Assembly: GCA_027577415.1 (NCBI GenBank)
Contig: JANBQS010000341.1
Location: 1 to 20,601 of the forward strand
Reading direction: 5' to 3'
Origin: Coemansia sp. RSA 922
Taxonomy: Eukaryota > Kickxellomycota > Kickxellomycetes > Kickxellales > Kickxellaceae
Length of the DNA stretch: 20,601 bases
The notes under the pieces are model-generated. The model saw only the letters and a list, made by a program, of their open reading frames with translations. It had not been told where the DNA came from and searched no databases. The position numbers and the translations under genes are program-made. The number at the start of each line of letters is the position of its first letter. Within the stretch, counting starts at the first letter, position 1. Positions 8,774-16,725 of this stretch are shown here, one piece after another.

Positions 8774-10921
8774 ATGCCTGACCATCTGGCGCACTCGGAG
8801 GTAGAGGAGTACTCGGCAGACGGACTAAAGCTCAGCGCAGCAGCGGCGCACATAATCGAGGCCGCAAAGGAGTCGGAAGCTATAGAAGAAGATTACGACA
8901 TGTCGGAGCATCACCATCATCATCAGGGAAACGGTGACGAGTATGCTGGCGAGCATGAGTACGGTGACTACGACATGGGTGATGCAGACATGGAGCACCA
9001 AAGTGGAGGCGAATACGCCGATAACGTGGTGAGCACTGATGCGGGGTCGATCCTAGCGACACAAGATAACGGTGAGGAGCAGCTTTTGGATGACGAGGCT
9101 CAGCAAGGCGGCGAATACGCGTATGAGGGCGAGGAGCCCATGGACGAGGGCGGCAAGACGCAGGAAGTAGACGAACACGGCCACCCTATCCACCAGCAAT
9201 CAGAGATGTACGACGATCAGGGAGCGCATCTCTACGGCACAGCGCAGGATGACGCGTCGGGTATCGACTACTCGATGATGGCTGCCGGTGCTGCCGATAC
9301 GTCGTCGCTAGTGGCACTATCTCACGCAATCACGTCCAACAACGCTCGGCAGCATGCTCAAGACGAGCATGGCGAAGATCTGCAGCACGAAGAGGACCAC
9401 CTTGAGCACGGTGGCGTAGCAGACGACTCGCCTTCCCCGCTTGGCGGTGGCTCTGGGCAAGGCTTGGGTACGCCTATGCGTTTTACGTCGCGGCCGCTGA
9501 TGCTAGACGCCAACGGTGCCGACATTGGACCGAGCATGGTGACGCCAGCCAAGCGACAGCACTCGGTCAACAGCGGGGACGGGTCGGCGACTAGTCGGCT
9601 CAAGAGCAAAGTGTGGAGCTGGTACGACATTGTCGAAGATGGCCAGCGTCAGTGCCGCTTCTGCATGCAAAAATACGGCCGACTGACTGCTACCACCATC
9701 CTTGCTCGTCACTACCATAACCGCCATGACCCAAACCCGCCGCCTTTGTCTGCACAAACGCCTTCGCACCGTCCATCGTCATCTCGCCCTCAACAACATT
9801 TGAACTTGTCTCCTGTCCACGCCGTCTATAGCCAAGCTGCCGCTGCTGCTGCCGTTGTTGCTGCCGCCGCCGCCGCTACTCCTGACGCTCAGGCTCCTCA
9901 CTTGTTCCATCCTCAGACTAACGGTGCCCTAAACAACGGCACCTCTGACGATCTCCTGCACACTGTCTCTGAAGCCAACTCCCAGCACGCTGTTGCCGCA
10001 TACGATGATAGTCAGCTCATAATCCAAGAAGGCTTTTCTTCAATGATGACCGCCCCACTGTCCCGAATCGGCCTGTCGCCCGCACGCAAGGCCTTAGCTG
10101 CAGTGGCTCAGTTCTGCGCTCAAGCCGATCCCCAAAAGAATCTGCAGACCTGCGTGGATCTGATCACCACTGCGTCGCGGCGAGGTGCTCGCATGGTGTT
10201 TTTGCCAGAGTCTAGCGACTTTATTCTCGAGACCCGCGCCGCTCAGTCTACGGCCCAGCATGCCCAGGGCCTGGACGGATCGTTTATGAAGGAGATCCAG
10301 CAGGCTGCCAAGGACAACAGCATCTGGGTATCTATTGGCATCCACGAGCAGCAGCAAGAGGAGGGCAGTTTGCCTTTTAACACCAATGCTGTGGTCAGCG
10401 ACGAAGGCACTTTGGTGTCCATCTACCGCAAGCTGCACTTGTTTGACGTCAGCGTCAAGGATGGCCCGCGAAGCACTGAGAGCCAAATGACGGCGGCCGG
10501 CGATAGGGCTCCTGATGTCGTAGATACGCCCCTGGGCAAGCTCGGCCTCGCTGTGTGCTACGATGTGCGTTTCCCTGAAATCGCTCAGCACTTGCGCCAC
10601 CGTGGCGCTCAGCTGCTGTGCTACCCGTCGGCGTTTACCGAGATGACCGGTGCCGCTCACTGGGAGGTCATGCTCCGTGCTCGCGCTATCGAAACACAGA
10701 CCTACGTCTTTGCGGCTGCTCAGATTGGAAAGCATAACGCTAAGCGGTCCAGCTACGGCGATGCCATGATCGTCGACCCCTGGGGCGCCGTTGTTGCTAG
10801 ATGCTCTCGCAACTCTACTGAACCCACCTTGGTAACTGCTGAAGTTAACCTCAACTTTTTGGACAAGGTGCGTCGCGAAATGCCTGTCTTCAACCACAAG
10901 CGGGTGGATATATTCCACTAG
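8774..10921 (+). CDS. BED-type zinc finger fused to Nit1-type nitrilase (deaminated glutathione amidase-like)
   Basis: This is one 715-residue frame without introns; ATG 8774 is the first in frame. Residues 1-270 are acidic and low-complexity (Glu/Asp/His/Gly, with a His run near residue 48). A BED-type finger follows: KVWSWYDI, then C294-x2-C297 and H313-x4-H318. A Pro/Ser/Gln linker then contains an alanine-rich block. From about residue 434 there is a complete carbon-nitrogen hydrolase with the triad E479 (FLPESSDF), K553 (YRKLHLFDV) and C595 (LAVCYDVRFPE), ending in VRREMPVFNHKR, typical of Nit1. Nit1 hydrolyses deaminated glutathione to alpha-ketoglutarate and cysteinylglycine. BED fingers bind DNA in chromatin proteins and hAT-derived proteins. 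The domain order BED then nitrilase is not one I know. An internal ATG pair at 10043/10046 (M424-M425) would give a stand-alone nitrilase of 292 residues, the normal length, so alternative initiation or transcription is possible. Confidence 0.88.
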   Translation: MPDHLAHSEVEEYSADGLKLSAAAAHIIEAAKESEAIEEDYDMSEHHHHHQGNGDEYAGEHEYGDYDMGDADMEHQSGGEYADNVVSTDAGSILATQDNGEEQLLDDEAQQGGEYAYEGEEPMDEGGKTQEVDEHGHPIHQQSEMYDDQGAHLYGTAQDDASGIDYSMMAAGAADTSSLVALSHAITSNNARQHAQDEHGEDLQHEEDHLEHGGVADDSPSPLGGGSGQGLGTPMRFTSRPLMLDANGADIGPSMVTPAKRQHSVNSGDGSATSRLKSKVWSWYDIVEDGQRQCRFCMQKYGRLTATTILARHYHNRHDPNPPPLSAQTPSHRPSSSRPQQHLNLSPVHAVYSQAAAAAAVVAAAAAATPDAQAPHLFHPQTNGALNNGTSDDLLHTVSEANSQHAVAAYDDSQLIIQEGFSSMMTAPLSRIGLSPARKALAAVAQFCAQADPQKNLQTCVDLITTASRRGARMVFLPESSDFILETRAAQSTAQHAQGLDGSFMKEIQQAAKDNSIWVSIGIHEQQQEEGSLPFNTNAVVSDEGTLVSIYRKLHLFDVSVKDGPRSTESQMTAAGDRAPDVVDTPLGKLGLAVCYDVRFPEIAQHLRHRGAQLLCYPSAFTEMTGAAHWEVMLRARAIETQTYVFAAAQIGKHNAKRSSYGDAMIVDPWGAVVARCSRNSTEPTLVTAEVNLNFLDKVRREMPVFNHKRVDIFH
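9599..9730 (+). other. BED-type zinc finger coding segment
   Basis: The segment encodes KVWSWYDIVEDG followed by a C-x2-C pair and ends with RHYHNRHD. A Val-Trp aromatic start, C-x2-C, a roughly 15-residue spacer and an H-x4-H pair is the layout of the BED finger. The preceding residues are Ser/Lys-rich, and the following linker is Pro/Ser/Gln-rich. The assignment is by pattern, with no search run. Confidence 0.75.
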
Positions 10922-11911
10922 CTCTTTCTTTTCGACGTTTTCTATTTATTATTTTTCAAAACTCTTCTACTTTGGTGTCGTGTTTTATATGAGCTATCAG
11001 ATTTGGATTTTGCCTTTAAAAGTGTGATAGGACCGGAGAAACAATGGCTCCAGTTAGCCGTGCGCTGCCGTAAAGGTAGCTGAGGGCGCTCTCGGGTGTT
11101 CCTCCTCGTCCAGCACTTACATAACTTGTTGGTAGGGATCTGTCTGGCGTTAAAGTCGTCAGGGAGTCGTTCGGTATTGTCATTCCATCCACAGGCATAT
11201 TATTGCTGTTGCCAAGGTCGCTCTTGCATCTACAGAGCTTGTAAAGATGTGTCTTCAACATTACTATTGAAATAAGCGATGAGTGACGGTGTGGGGATGA
11301 GTTTGCGATAGTCATATTATTCATTTGCGAGATGTGAGAATTGCAAAGCTAGCCTGATGGCTGGAGGTCTCTGGCTTTATACTCACCGTCAATACCTTTT
11401 TCCTATATTGCATTAGTTGATACTCCAAGTACCATTGTTTAACTTTGAACTCTTGTGGCCTGCGGCCACCGCAGCTACACTCGCAAAATCAAGCCAAGCG
11501 TGTCACTCAGGCGTGCATCGCGTGGTCAAAGCCAAGTCCCTGCTGAGCATAAATAGTGCTAGTGTTTGGTTTCCGCAGCTAGGGCCAAGCCCTATCCACT
11601 ATATTATTGCTTTGGCATTCTAGTCAGGCGGATAAGTCAGTCCCTTGGTGCCTTGTCACTTATAAATAATACTGTTATTAACAATGCTAGATCGTATCCA
11701 AAATTCTAAAAAATGAAGACTATACAAGCCGCTCTGCAAAAAAAAAAACACTTCGAAACAAGAGACATAGACGCCTGTGCGTGATATAGTCATCCATTTG
11801 AGTGCTCTAGATTTCTATTGCCTTGCGCATCTGCGAATAATCGGCGTTCTTTTGAGTATTTCGATTGAGCATGTTAAGCCCTGTAATCCAATGTATATAA
11901 AATTTAAGGCG
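10922..11911. other. Long intergenic region with no firm gene
   Basis: These 990 bases lie between the nitrilase stop and the 3' end of the first Nudix gene. The first 80 bases are T-rich and suit a 3' region. The only candidate coding unit is the doubtful minus-strand ORF 11016-11324. A perfect hairpin, GTGGCC-TGC-GGCCAC, is at 11455-11469. TATA-like strings occur near 11550 and 11662, and an A-run near 11739. I find no tRNA, rRNA or transposon signature here. Confidence 0.45.
11016..11324 (-). CDS. Doubtful small ORF, 102 codons, with TATA-like box upstream
   Basis: The minus-strand ATG at 11324-11322 opens 102 residues of no recognised family: Ser/Thr-rich, with no signal peptide or domain. 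Two things keep it from being dismissed. TATAAA on the same strand at 11381-11376 is about 52 bases before the ATG, and a perfect donor-like GTAAGT is at 11120-11115 followed by an acceptor-like CAG about 50 bases on. It could be a small spliced gene or a non-coding transcript. Chance is equally possible. Confidence 0.25.
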   Translation of the reverse strand: MNNMTIANSSPHRHSSLISIVMLKTHLYKLCRCKSDLGNSNNMPVDGMTIPNDSLTTLTPDRSLPTSYVSAGRGGTPESALSYLYGSARLTGAIVSPVLSHF

Positions 11912-12475
11912 TTAGATACGTGTGACGGAATTGGATTCCTTGGCAAAATCAAGACTATCTACGGCACCGAGTTTCTCTCGTGTAATTGTGACTTGGTCTG
12001 CTTTGAACCAGAACTGACCAACAAACTTTTGTCCCTTTAGCACGTATGGCCACCAGAGTGCATCGTCGGCCCACATTTGCTTAAATGGCATATTGTGGAT
12101 GCCAAACCACTGTGGACGCATTTCGTCGGTCTCAACGGCAGTACCCTCATACTTGTGGACCAGAAAGACGTGTACTTCCATTGCTACGGGATCGTTCTCA
12201 AAGTAGAACAATAGTAGGCCACACTGCTTCACTGATTTCGCCTCTAGTCCCGACTCTTCAGCCAACTCACGTGCAGCTCCTTCGGCAATAGTCTCGTTGA
12301 TTTCGACCTTGCCGCCAAACCCATTGAGCTTGTCGCGTCCGAACCCGCGCTTCTTCATGCCCAGTAGCACTTTGTCGTTTTGCTCGTCCATTGGAAACAC
12401 CAGCGTGTAGAGTCGGTGCGCCATGGTTTGGTGCTCTGCATCCTCTACAAATCGAGCGACTGATCTAGTATCCAT
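11912..12475 (-). CDS. MTH1/NUDT1-like Nudix hydrolase (oxidised purine nucleoside triphosphatase)
   Basis: From ATG 12475 there are 187 residues; the second ATG (12424, MAHRLYTLVFP) matches the N-terminus of human MTH1 better and would give 170. The Nudix box is complete: G55-x5-E61-x7-RELAEESGL (69-77), whose glutamates bind magnesium. Residues recognised in MTH1 are kept: the Asn of LNGFGGK (human N33) and the MWADDALWWP block holding the equivalents of W117, D119 and D120. EVHVFLVHKYEGT and TDEMRPQWF also match. The enzyme hydrolyses 8-oxo-dGTP and 2-hydroxy-dATP to monophosphates and so keeps oxidised bases out of DNA. A tail of about 15 residues exceeds human MTH1. There is no intron. 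It lies 118 bases downstream of its paralogue on the same strand. Confidence 0.95.
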   Translation of the reverse strand: MDTRSVARFVEDAEHQTMAHRLYTLVFPMDEQNDKVLLGMKKRGFGRDKLNGFGGKVEINETIAEGAARELAEESGLEAKSVKQCGLLLFYFENDPVAMEVHVFLVHKYEGTAVETDEMRPQWFGIHNMPFKQMWADDALWWPYVLKGQKFVGQFWFKADQVTITREKLGAVDSLDFAKESNSVTRI

Positions 12476-12593
12476 ACTAATAACTATCGTGAAATACAAT
12501 CAAGAATTAAATAGAAAGGAGTAACCTGATAGTTTCAGACCCGATACGCCTAGAACGCGACATTCGCGTAGGCTTGAAACCTCTCAAACTCAG
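12476..12593 (-). promoter_or_regulatory. Spacer between the tandem Nudix genes
   Basis: These 118 bases separate the stop of the upstream Nudix gene (12594) from the ATG of the downstream one (12475). They must hold the 3' end of one and the start region of the other. I see no clear TATA box. Such a short gap makes partial read-through or co-transcription possible. Confidence 0.35.
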
Positions 12594-13185
12594 TTATGGC
12601 TCACTCGCAGAGCTGCGCAACAGGGCTAGTTGCTCGGCATCGACGTGTCTGATCTCTTGAAAAGTAATGGCACCATCGACAAACTCAAACCGTGCAACAA
12701 AAGCATGTCCCTTGAGCATAGTTGGCCACCACTCTCGCGCCTCCTTGTACGTATCCTTGTAGGTCAGATCCGCAACATTAAACCATTCGGGCTTCATTTC
12801 GTCTGACTCGATGACGTCGCCAACAATTTCCTTTGCCGTGTAGACAAACACCTCCTTTAGACCAGAATTGGTGCTATTCATCAAAAGCACACCGACATGT
12901 CGCATGTCTTTGGCCTCAATCCCACACTCCTCCTACATACAAAAAGAAACTACAGGTGAGCTTACGTGTCTACTTTTCAAGTCACTTTGGCAGTGAGATA
13001 GATATAAAAGTTACCTGTAGCTCACGCTGGGCGCACTCGTCCATTGTCTCGCCGGACTCCGGCTTGCCGCCAAAGCCGTTCCACAGTCCAACACCCATCC
13101 CGCGCTTCTTTAGGCCTAGCAAAACTTGCTTGCCGTCGTCGCTAAAGGGGAAAATCACTGTGTATCGGCGTGGAGACAAAGTCAT
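12594..13185 (-). CDS. Second MTH1-like Nudix hydrolase, two exons, altered substrate pocket
   Basis: Exon 1 is 13185-13015 (57 codons) and exon 2 is 12932-12594 (112 codons plus stop), giving 169 residues. Splicing restores a perfect Nudix box: G40-x5-E46-x7-RELQ|EECGI (54-62); the intron falls between Q57 and E58. The start MTLSPRRYTVIFP and LWNGFGGK match MTH1, so the catalytic core and the N33 equivalent are present. The stretch corresponding to MWADDALWWP in the neighbour reads TYKEAREWWP here, replacing the Trp and both Asp that bind the oxidised purine in MTH1. The substrate is therefore probably not 8-oxo-dGTP, or is bound differently; the true substrate cannot be read from sequence. 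It is a tandem duplicate of the 11912-12475 gene, diverged to about a third identity by eye. Confidence 0.92.
12933..13014 (-). other. Spliceosomal intron inside the Nudix box of the second Nudix gene
   Basis: The 82-base intron runs on the minus strand from GTAACT (13014) to TATGTAG (ending 12933). It is phase 0. Without removal the frame would end ten codons later, in the middle of the catalytic motif; with removal RELQ joins EECGIEAKD. The neighbouring paralogue has no intron at this site. Confidence 0.94.
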
Positions 13186-13474
13186 GTTAAGAATATACGT
13201 GGCAACCTGACTGCAGCCGCTACGACAGCCAAAGAACTAAACAGGACGACTGTGTCGCCTTTTGGAGACATGGTATGGGCATTCCAGATTGTCCGACGGT
13301 GCTTTGGAGCTGTCCTTTTTACCGCGCCAATTAGAGCAGAGAAAGGCCCCTCTTTGTGCCCCCTTGAAATCGTCACCCCCCTCTCTCTCTAACCTCCTCT
13401 CTCTCTCCTCTCAACTTTTTTTATTAATATATTTTATCCAAATTCTTTTGCACACTTTTCACCCATCTACACAA
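13186..13474. promoter_or_regulatory. Divergent promoter region, Nudix gene / Sec9 gene
   Basis: These 289 bases separate two start codons pointing away from each other. A CT-rich tract at about 13378-13415, followed by a T-run, lies just before the Sec9 start, a common arrangement in strongly expressed fungal genes. The Sec9 frame is open back to 13262, but I place the start at 13475 because the upstream codons are promoter-like (CT repeats) and ACAAATG is a good initiation context. Confidence 0.5.
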
Positions 13475-14548
13475 ATGAGCAGCTACTCTAGGACGCCTGC
13501 CGGTGGCAGCTCGTACGGCGGCGCAGCATATGGCTCAGCTGGCTCAAGTCGGAATCCCAGCAGCACTCTGAGCAACAACAATGCACCCAGGTATGGCAGC
13601 AGCTCAGTCCCCGAGCGCCAGCCTCCACCTAATTCCAGCGGTAGTCGCAGCGGTAAGGAGCGGCCCTATGGCAGCGGCGTGGATGGCGCATCTCGGCCTC
13701 GCGCTGGCCAGCCGCCTCCAGCCATTGGAGGAGGTGTCCGTGGCTATGCTTCTGCCGCGCGCGAAAGCAGAGGCCAGTATGGCAACAGCAACTACCGTCA
13801 AGGCCAGCAGCAGTACGGCAACGAAGAAGATGACGAGGAGGACGTCGATGCCATCAAGGCTCGCATCACCCAAGTTAAGAAGGAGACTCTCGACTCTACA
13901 CGCAATTCGCTACGCACGCTCGAGCAAACCGAGAAAATCGGTGCCGAGACTTTAGGAAAGCTGGGGCAGCAGACGGAGCAGCTTAACCGCATTGACCGCA
14001 CGCTGGAGATGACCAACATCCAGGCCGAAAACTCTATTGAGGACACGGCAAAGCTACGCACGCTCAACAAGTCCATCTTCCATATGCACGTCAAGAACCC
14101 CTTCAGCGGAAAGAAGCGTCGCGAGCAAGAGCTAGCCAAATTGCAGGCTGAGCAGGAGCGCGAGCGCCTGGTCGACGAGCGCAAGACAAAGAATGATGTC
14201 GAGTCTCGGAGGCGTGTACAGCAGTTTACAGACCCTAATGGTTTGCACCGCTACACGTCGCCTGCGGGTCGCATGAACGCCAACGGCGACATTGTCTCGA
14301 CCAACAATATGTCGCAGTCTGAGCGCTCACGCTATACCTTTGAAGACGAGGACCATGAAGTCGAGGACGAAATCAACGACAACTTGGGCCAGATGAGCTC
14401 GGCACTTGGCCGGCTCAAGGACTTGTCCATAGCTACCAGAAACGAGCTCAAGGCGCAAGAAGACCCGCTCAAGCGCATCGGCCACACTACTGACAAGACC
14501 AGTGACAACATTGGTGTGGCTAGATACCAGCTGGGCCGGATCAAATAG
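13475..14548 (+). CDS. SEC9: Sec9/SNAP-25-type t-SNARE (Qbc) for exocytosis
   Basis: There are 357 residues and no intron. Residues 1-115 are a Gly/Ser/Tyr/Gln/Pro-rich disordered head. Two SNARE coiled-coil motifs follow. The first is at about 125-200, with its zero-layer glutamine at Q166 (LGQQTEQLNRID, matching Q53 of SNAP-25). The second is at about 293-356, with zero-layer Q328 (NELKAQEDPLKRI, matching Q174). KNPFSGKK marks the start of the linker, as in fungal Sec9. The protein has no cysteine at all, so it cannot be palmitoylated like animal SNAP-25 and must be recruited by its partners. The protein pairs with a syntaxin (Sso) and a synaptobrevin (Snc) to fuse secretory vesicles with the plasma membrane. 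A pyrimidine-rich stretch follows the stop codon. Confidence 0.95.
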   Translation: MSSYSRTPAGGSSYGGAAYGSAGSSRNPSSTLSNNNAPRYGSSSVPERQPPPNSSGSRSGKERPYGSGVDGASRPRAGQPPPAIGGGVRGYASAARESRGQYGNSNYRQGQQQYGNEEDDEEDVDAIKARITQVKKETLDSTRNSLRTLEQTEKIGAETLGKLGQQTEQLNRIDRTLEMTNIQAENSIEDTAKLRTLNKSIFHMHVKNPFSGKKRREQELAKLQAEQERERLVDERKTKNDVESRRRVQQFTDPNGLHRYTSPAGRMNANGDIVSTNNMSQSERSRYTFEDEDHEVEDEINDNLGQMSSALGRLKDLSIATRNELKAQEDPLKRIGHTTDKTSDNIGVARYQLGRIK

Positions 14549-14839
14549 ACTAACCATTTCCTTTTTCTTTCTTTCTTTTCAATTTGCTTGTTTGTTGTAC
14601 CTCAGTAAAACCTTTGATTTTGCTCATAAAGCTCTGGGGTACTGTCGCCAATTCAGGTTCTAGATCCCCCAGAATCTCAAACAGTGTGGATTAACATCAC
14701 GGGTACTTTTTTGCGTAAATTTTCTCTTTAATTTTTTGCCCTGTTTCATAGATAACATTTATAGCTCAATCTGTTTTTGTAACACCAAAAAACATTTATG
14801 GGGAGAGAAAAGTCTAGAAAAAAGAAGAAAAAAAAACGT
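14549..14839. terminator. 3' region between convergent Sec9 and F-box-like genes
   Basis: These 291 bases between two stop codons are pyrimidine-rich at the Sec9 end (TTTCTTTTTCTTTC-type) and A-rich at the other. No ORF or RNA gene is supported. Both 3' ends must form here. Confidence 0.45.
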
Positions 14840-16531
14840 CTACATTTTAGCAACCAAGAGACGGCGTATGTCCTTTGAATACTTGGCAAACATATCGTCG
14901 TCTATCAACAGTCGCAAGGACTTGTTAAACCGTACCGCTAGCTTTGGATCCATTGGTGTCGGATAGAAAGAGGGACAAATCACTGCAAAGCTGGCCAAAA
15001 AGTAGGTCAAGCTATTTACTCCCAAGTCAGTGAAATCACCACCATACTTCCACAGACTAAGCACCTTCAGCTGTCTAGCAAAAGGGTAGTATTCTTCACG
15101 CAGAGTGTCAAGATCCGGGCCCAGTTCTGCATTAGGCTCTCCTCCAATATTAAGACTGCCACTGCAACTGAGCACACAAAGTCGAGTCATGGTTTGCAGC
15201 AAAGTAATAAGGTCGCTAATCGAGAGAGGAACATGACCCAGGTCCAATACCCGAATCAATCGTAGATTTGGTAAAAATGGTAGCTGCGTCAGCAATGTAG
15301 GCATTTCTGTCAGACCACTGGCTTCAAACTTTTCCAAGCTAGGAAATTGACTCAGTATTTCCATAAATGCCTTGGAAGACATGTTAATGCCAGTTACGTA
15401 GCTTTTGAAAGGTTTTTCAAACCTAACAGACTTTAGCCATTTGTAATTTTTGCCAGAAAATACGTTATACTTTTTTAGCAACCTTTCTACTCTACCATCT
15501 GCTACCATCCGCAGACTCTCAAGTGAGTTTGCGTTACCTCTAAACAAAGTATCATCTCCAAATGGGTAATCGACCATCAAATCGACATGGATCAGCCTTG
15601 GGAATGGCATGTGGTCCTCAAACACTGGGTACGACGATGGCGCAAGGCCATCGACAGATGAAAGCTTTAGGCACCTCAACCTTGGGTATGTGATTAGAGC
15701 ACCAGAGTTGTCTGCTACGAGCTTGAAAATTTGTCCAAGTCCCTTGTAGTCAATGCTCAACTCTTGCAGCGACATTGCATTCTGATGAATTATTTGCATA
15801 TGTTTCTTGGAGTAGCCAATCATCTCATAGTCAATGTGCGTCAAAGAAGTAAGCCCCGAGTACTTTGCCGTGTCATCAACATAAGAACTATAGCAGATGG
15901 ACGATTTGGTCGAGCCACAAAGCAACTGCTGTATAAGATATCCAAGTGCAGCACTAAGCTTGTTGCCTACTATCGGATACAGCATATTATCCGCAACAGA
16001 GATGTTGTGAGCCATGGGTAATACGCGTCTAATGGCACTGACGGTATCGTCTACATAGCCAAGTACCTGCTTTTCATCATGATCTTCTATTATGACGCCA
16101 GAGGAAAAGATCTCGACATTAAGATTCGTAGCATATGAAAAGCCATTAATCGGGCACTCTGGTGAGGTCAGTAGCTGTGGCACGTCTCCGTCAGCTATGC
16201 CTTCAAAGTTTAGGCGCAGAGTGACAGTCCTGACGAGCGCGCCCATGGGGTAGTCTTCGGGGGCAAATAGTTCAGGCGCATAAGAATAAATCGCTCTAGA
16301 AGAAGAAGTTGGGTAGTCTGCAGTGAACACGCACTCGCTGGCCAGCCTTCTCAACACTGCTGTTCTCCACTCCCGGTTAAGCGAGAGCAGTGGAGCGTAT
16401 ACTCGTCTGTGAAAGGCTTGCAGAGAAAGATTTAAACCAGTCAACCTCTGGCGCTCCTCCAAATACGTTAGTATAAGGTTGGTGATATCGCTTGGAATCT
16501 GCATGGACGTCTTGTACGCAGACACAGCCAT
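14840..16531 (-). CDS. F-box-like/LRR-type family protein, intact copy
   Basis: This is a 563-residue intronless frame from ATG 16531; an in-frame ATG at 16504 (MQIPSDITNLILTYLEE) sits closer to the usual start of the family. The N-terminal helices (IPSDITNLILTYLEE, then LLSLNREWRTAVLRR) have the layout of a degenerate F-box. The body is leucine-rich. The signature YPFGDDTLFRGN is at 15568-15533, followed by KKYNVFSGK. The C-terminal part (AELGP, FLASFAVICPSF, ending DIRRLLVAKM) is the closest match to the remnant at 7750-8284. No signal peptide or membrane segment is seen. The function is unproven; ubiquitin-ligase substrate recognition is the inference. Its 5' leader carries an (ATT)6 microsatellite. 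Both other family genes and the remnant are on the same strand, which suits past tandem duplication with later separation by housekeeping genes. Confidence 0.82.
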   Translation of the reverse strand: MAVSAYKTSMQIPSDITNLILTYLEERQRLTGLNLSLQAFHRRVYAPLLSLNREWRTAVLRRLASECVFTADYPTSSSRAIYSYAPELFAPEDYPMGALVRTVTLRLNFEGIADGDVPQLLTSPECPINGFSYATNLNVEIFSSGVIIEDHDEKQVLGYVDDTVSAIRRVLPMAHNISVADNMLYPIVGNKLSAALGYLIQQLLCGSTKSSICYSSYVDDTAKYSGLTSLTHIDYEMIGYSKKHMQIIHQNAMSLQELSIDYKGLGQIFKLVADNSGALITYPRLRCLKLSSVDGLAPSSYPVFEDHMPFPRLIHVDLMVDYPFGDDTLFRGNANSLESLRMVADGRVERLLKKYNVFSGKNYKWLKSVRFEKPFKSYVTGINMSSKAFMEILSQFPSLEKFEASGLTEMPTLLTQLPFLPNLRLIRVLDLGHVPLSISDLITLLQTMTRLCVLSCSGSLNIGGEPNAELGPDLDTLREEYYPFARQLKVLSLWKYGGDFTDLGVNSLTYFLASFAVICPSFYPTPMDPKLAVRFNKSLRLLIDDDMFAKYSKDIRRLLVAKM

Positions 16532-16547
16532 GGTGTCAATAATGGAA

Positions 16548-16565
16548 AATAATAATAATAATAAT
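16548..16565. repeat. (AAT)6 microsatellite
   Basis: Six perfect AAT units lie 16 bases upstream of the minus-strand ATG at 16531, probably in that gene's 5' leader or core promoter. Length is likely to vary between strains. Confidence 0.9.
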
Positions 16566-16725
16566 GAAGTGTGGAGACCAGTGGGAGAAAGAAAGGATAT
16601 TTATTCGCTGGCTTGCTTTTGAGCATCCCCAGTGCTTGCTTAAAAAAGAGTGGGCCGCTTAGACAAAAAGTCTTAGCTCAAAGCCGTCCATTTAAGAAAG
16701 AAAAGACAAAGAAAGAAAATAAGGA

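Noticed and set aside
10094..10918. Minus-strand open frame of 274 codons
   Set aside because: It is the exact antisense of the conserved nitrilase domain. Its product resembles nothing and it is explained by the codon bias of the sense gene.
12476..12499. Eight extra N-terminal codons of the first Nudix protein
   Set aside because: They begin at TTG on the minus strand; ATG is at 12475, and 12424 is an even better family match.
13262..13474. 71-residue N-terminal extension of Sec9
   Set aside because: An ATG exists at 13262, but the translated stretch covers CT repeats and T-runs typical of a promoter. ATG 13475 has a better context and gives a normal Sec9 head.
14640..14700. tRNA-like GGTTCTAGATCC string
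   Set aside because: It only loosely resembles a B box. I find no A box or acceptor-stem pairing at the right distance.
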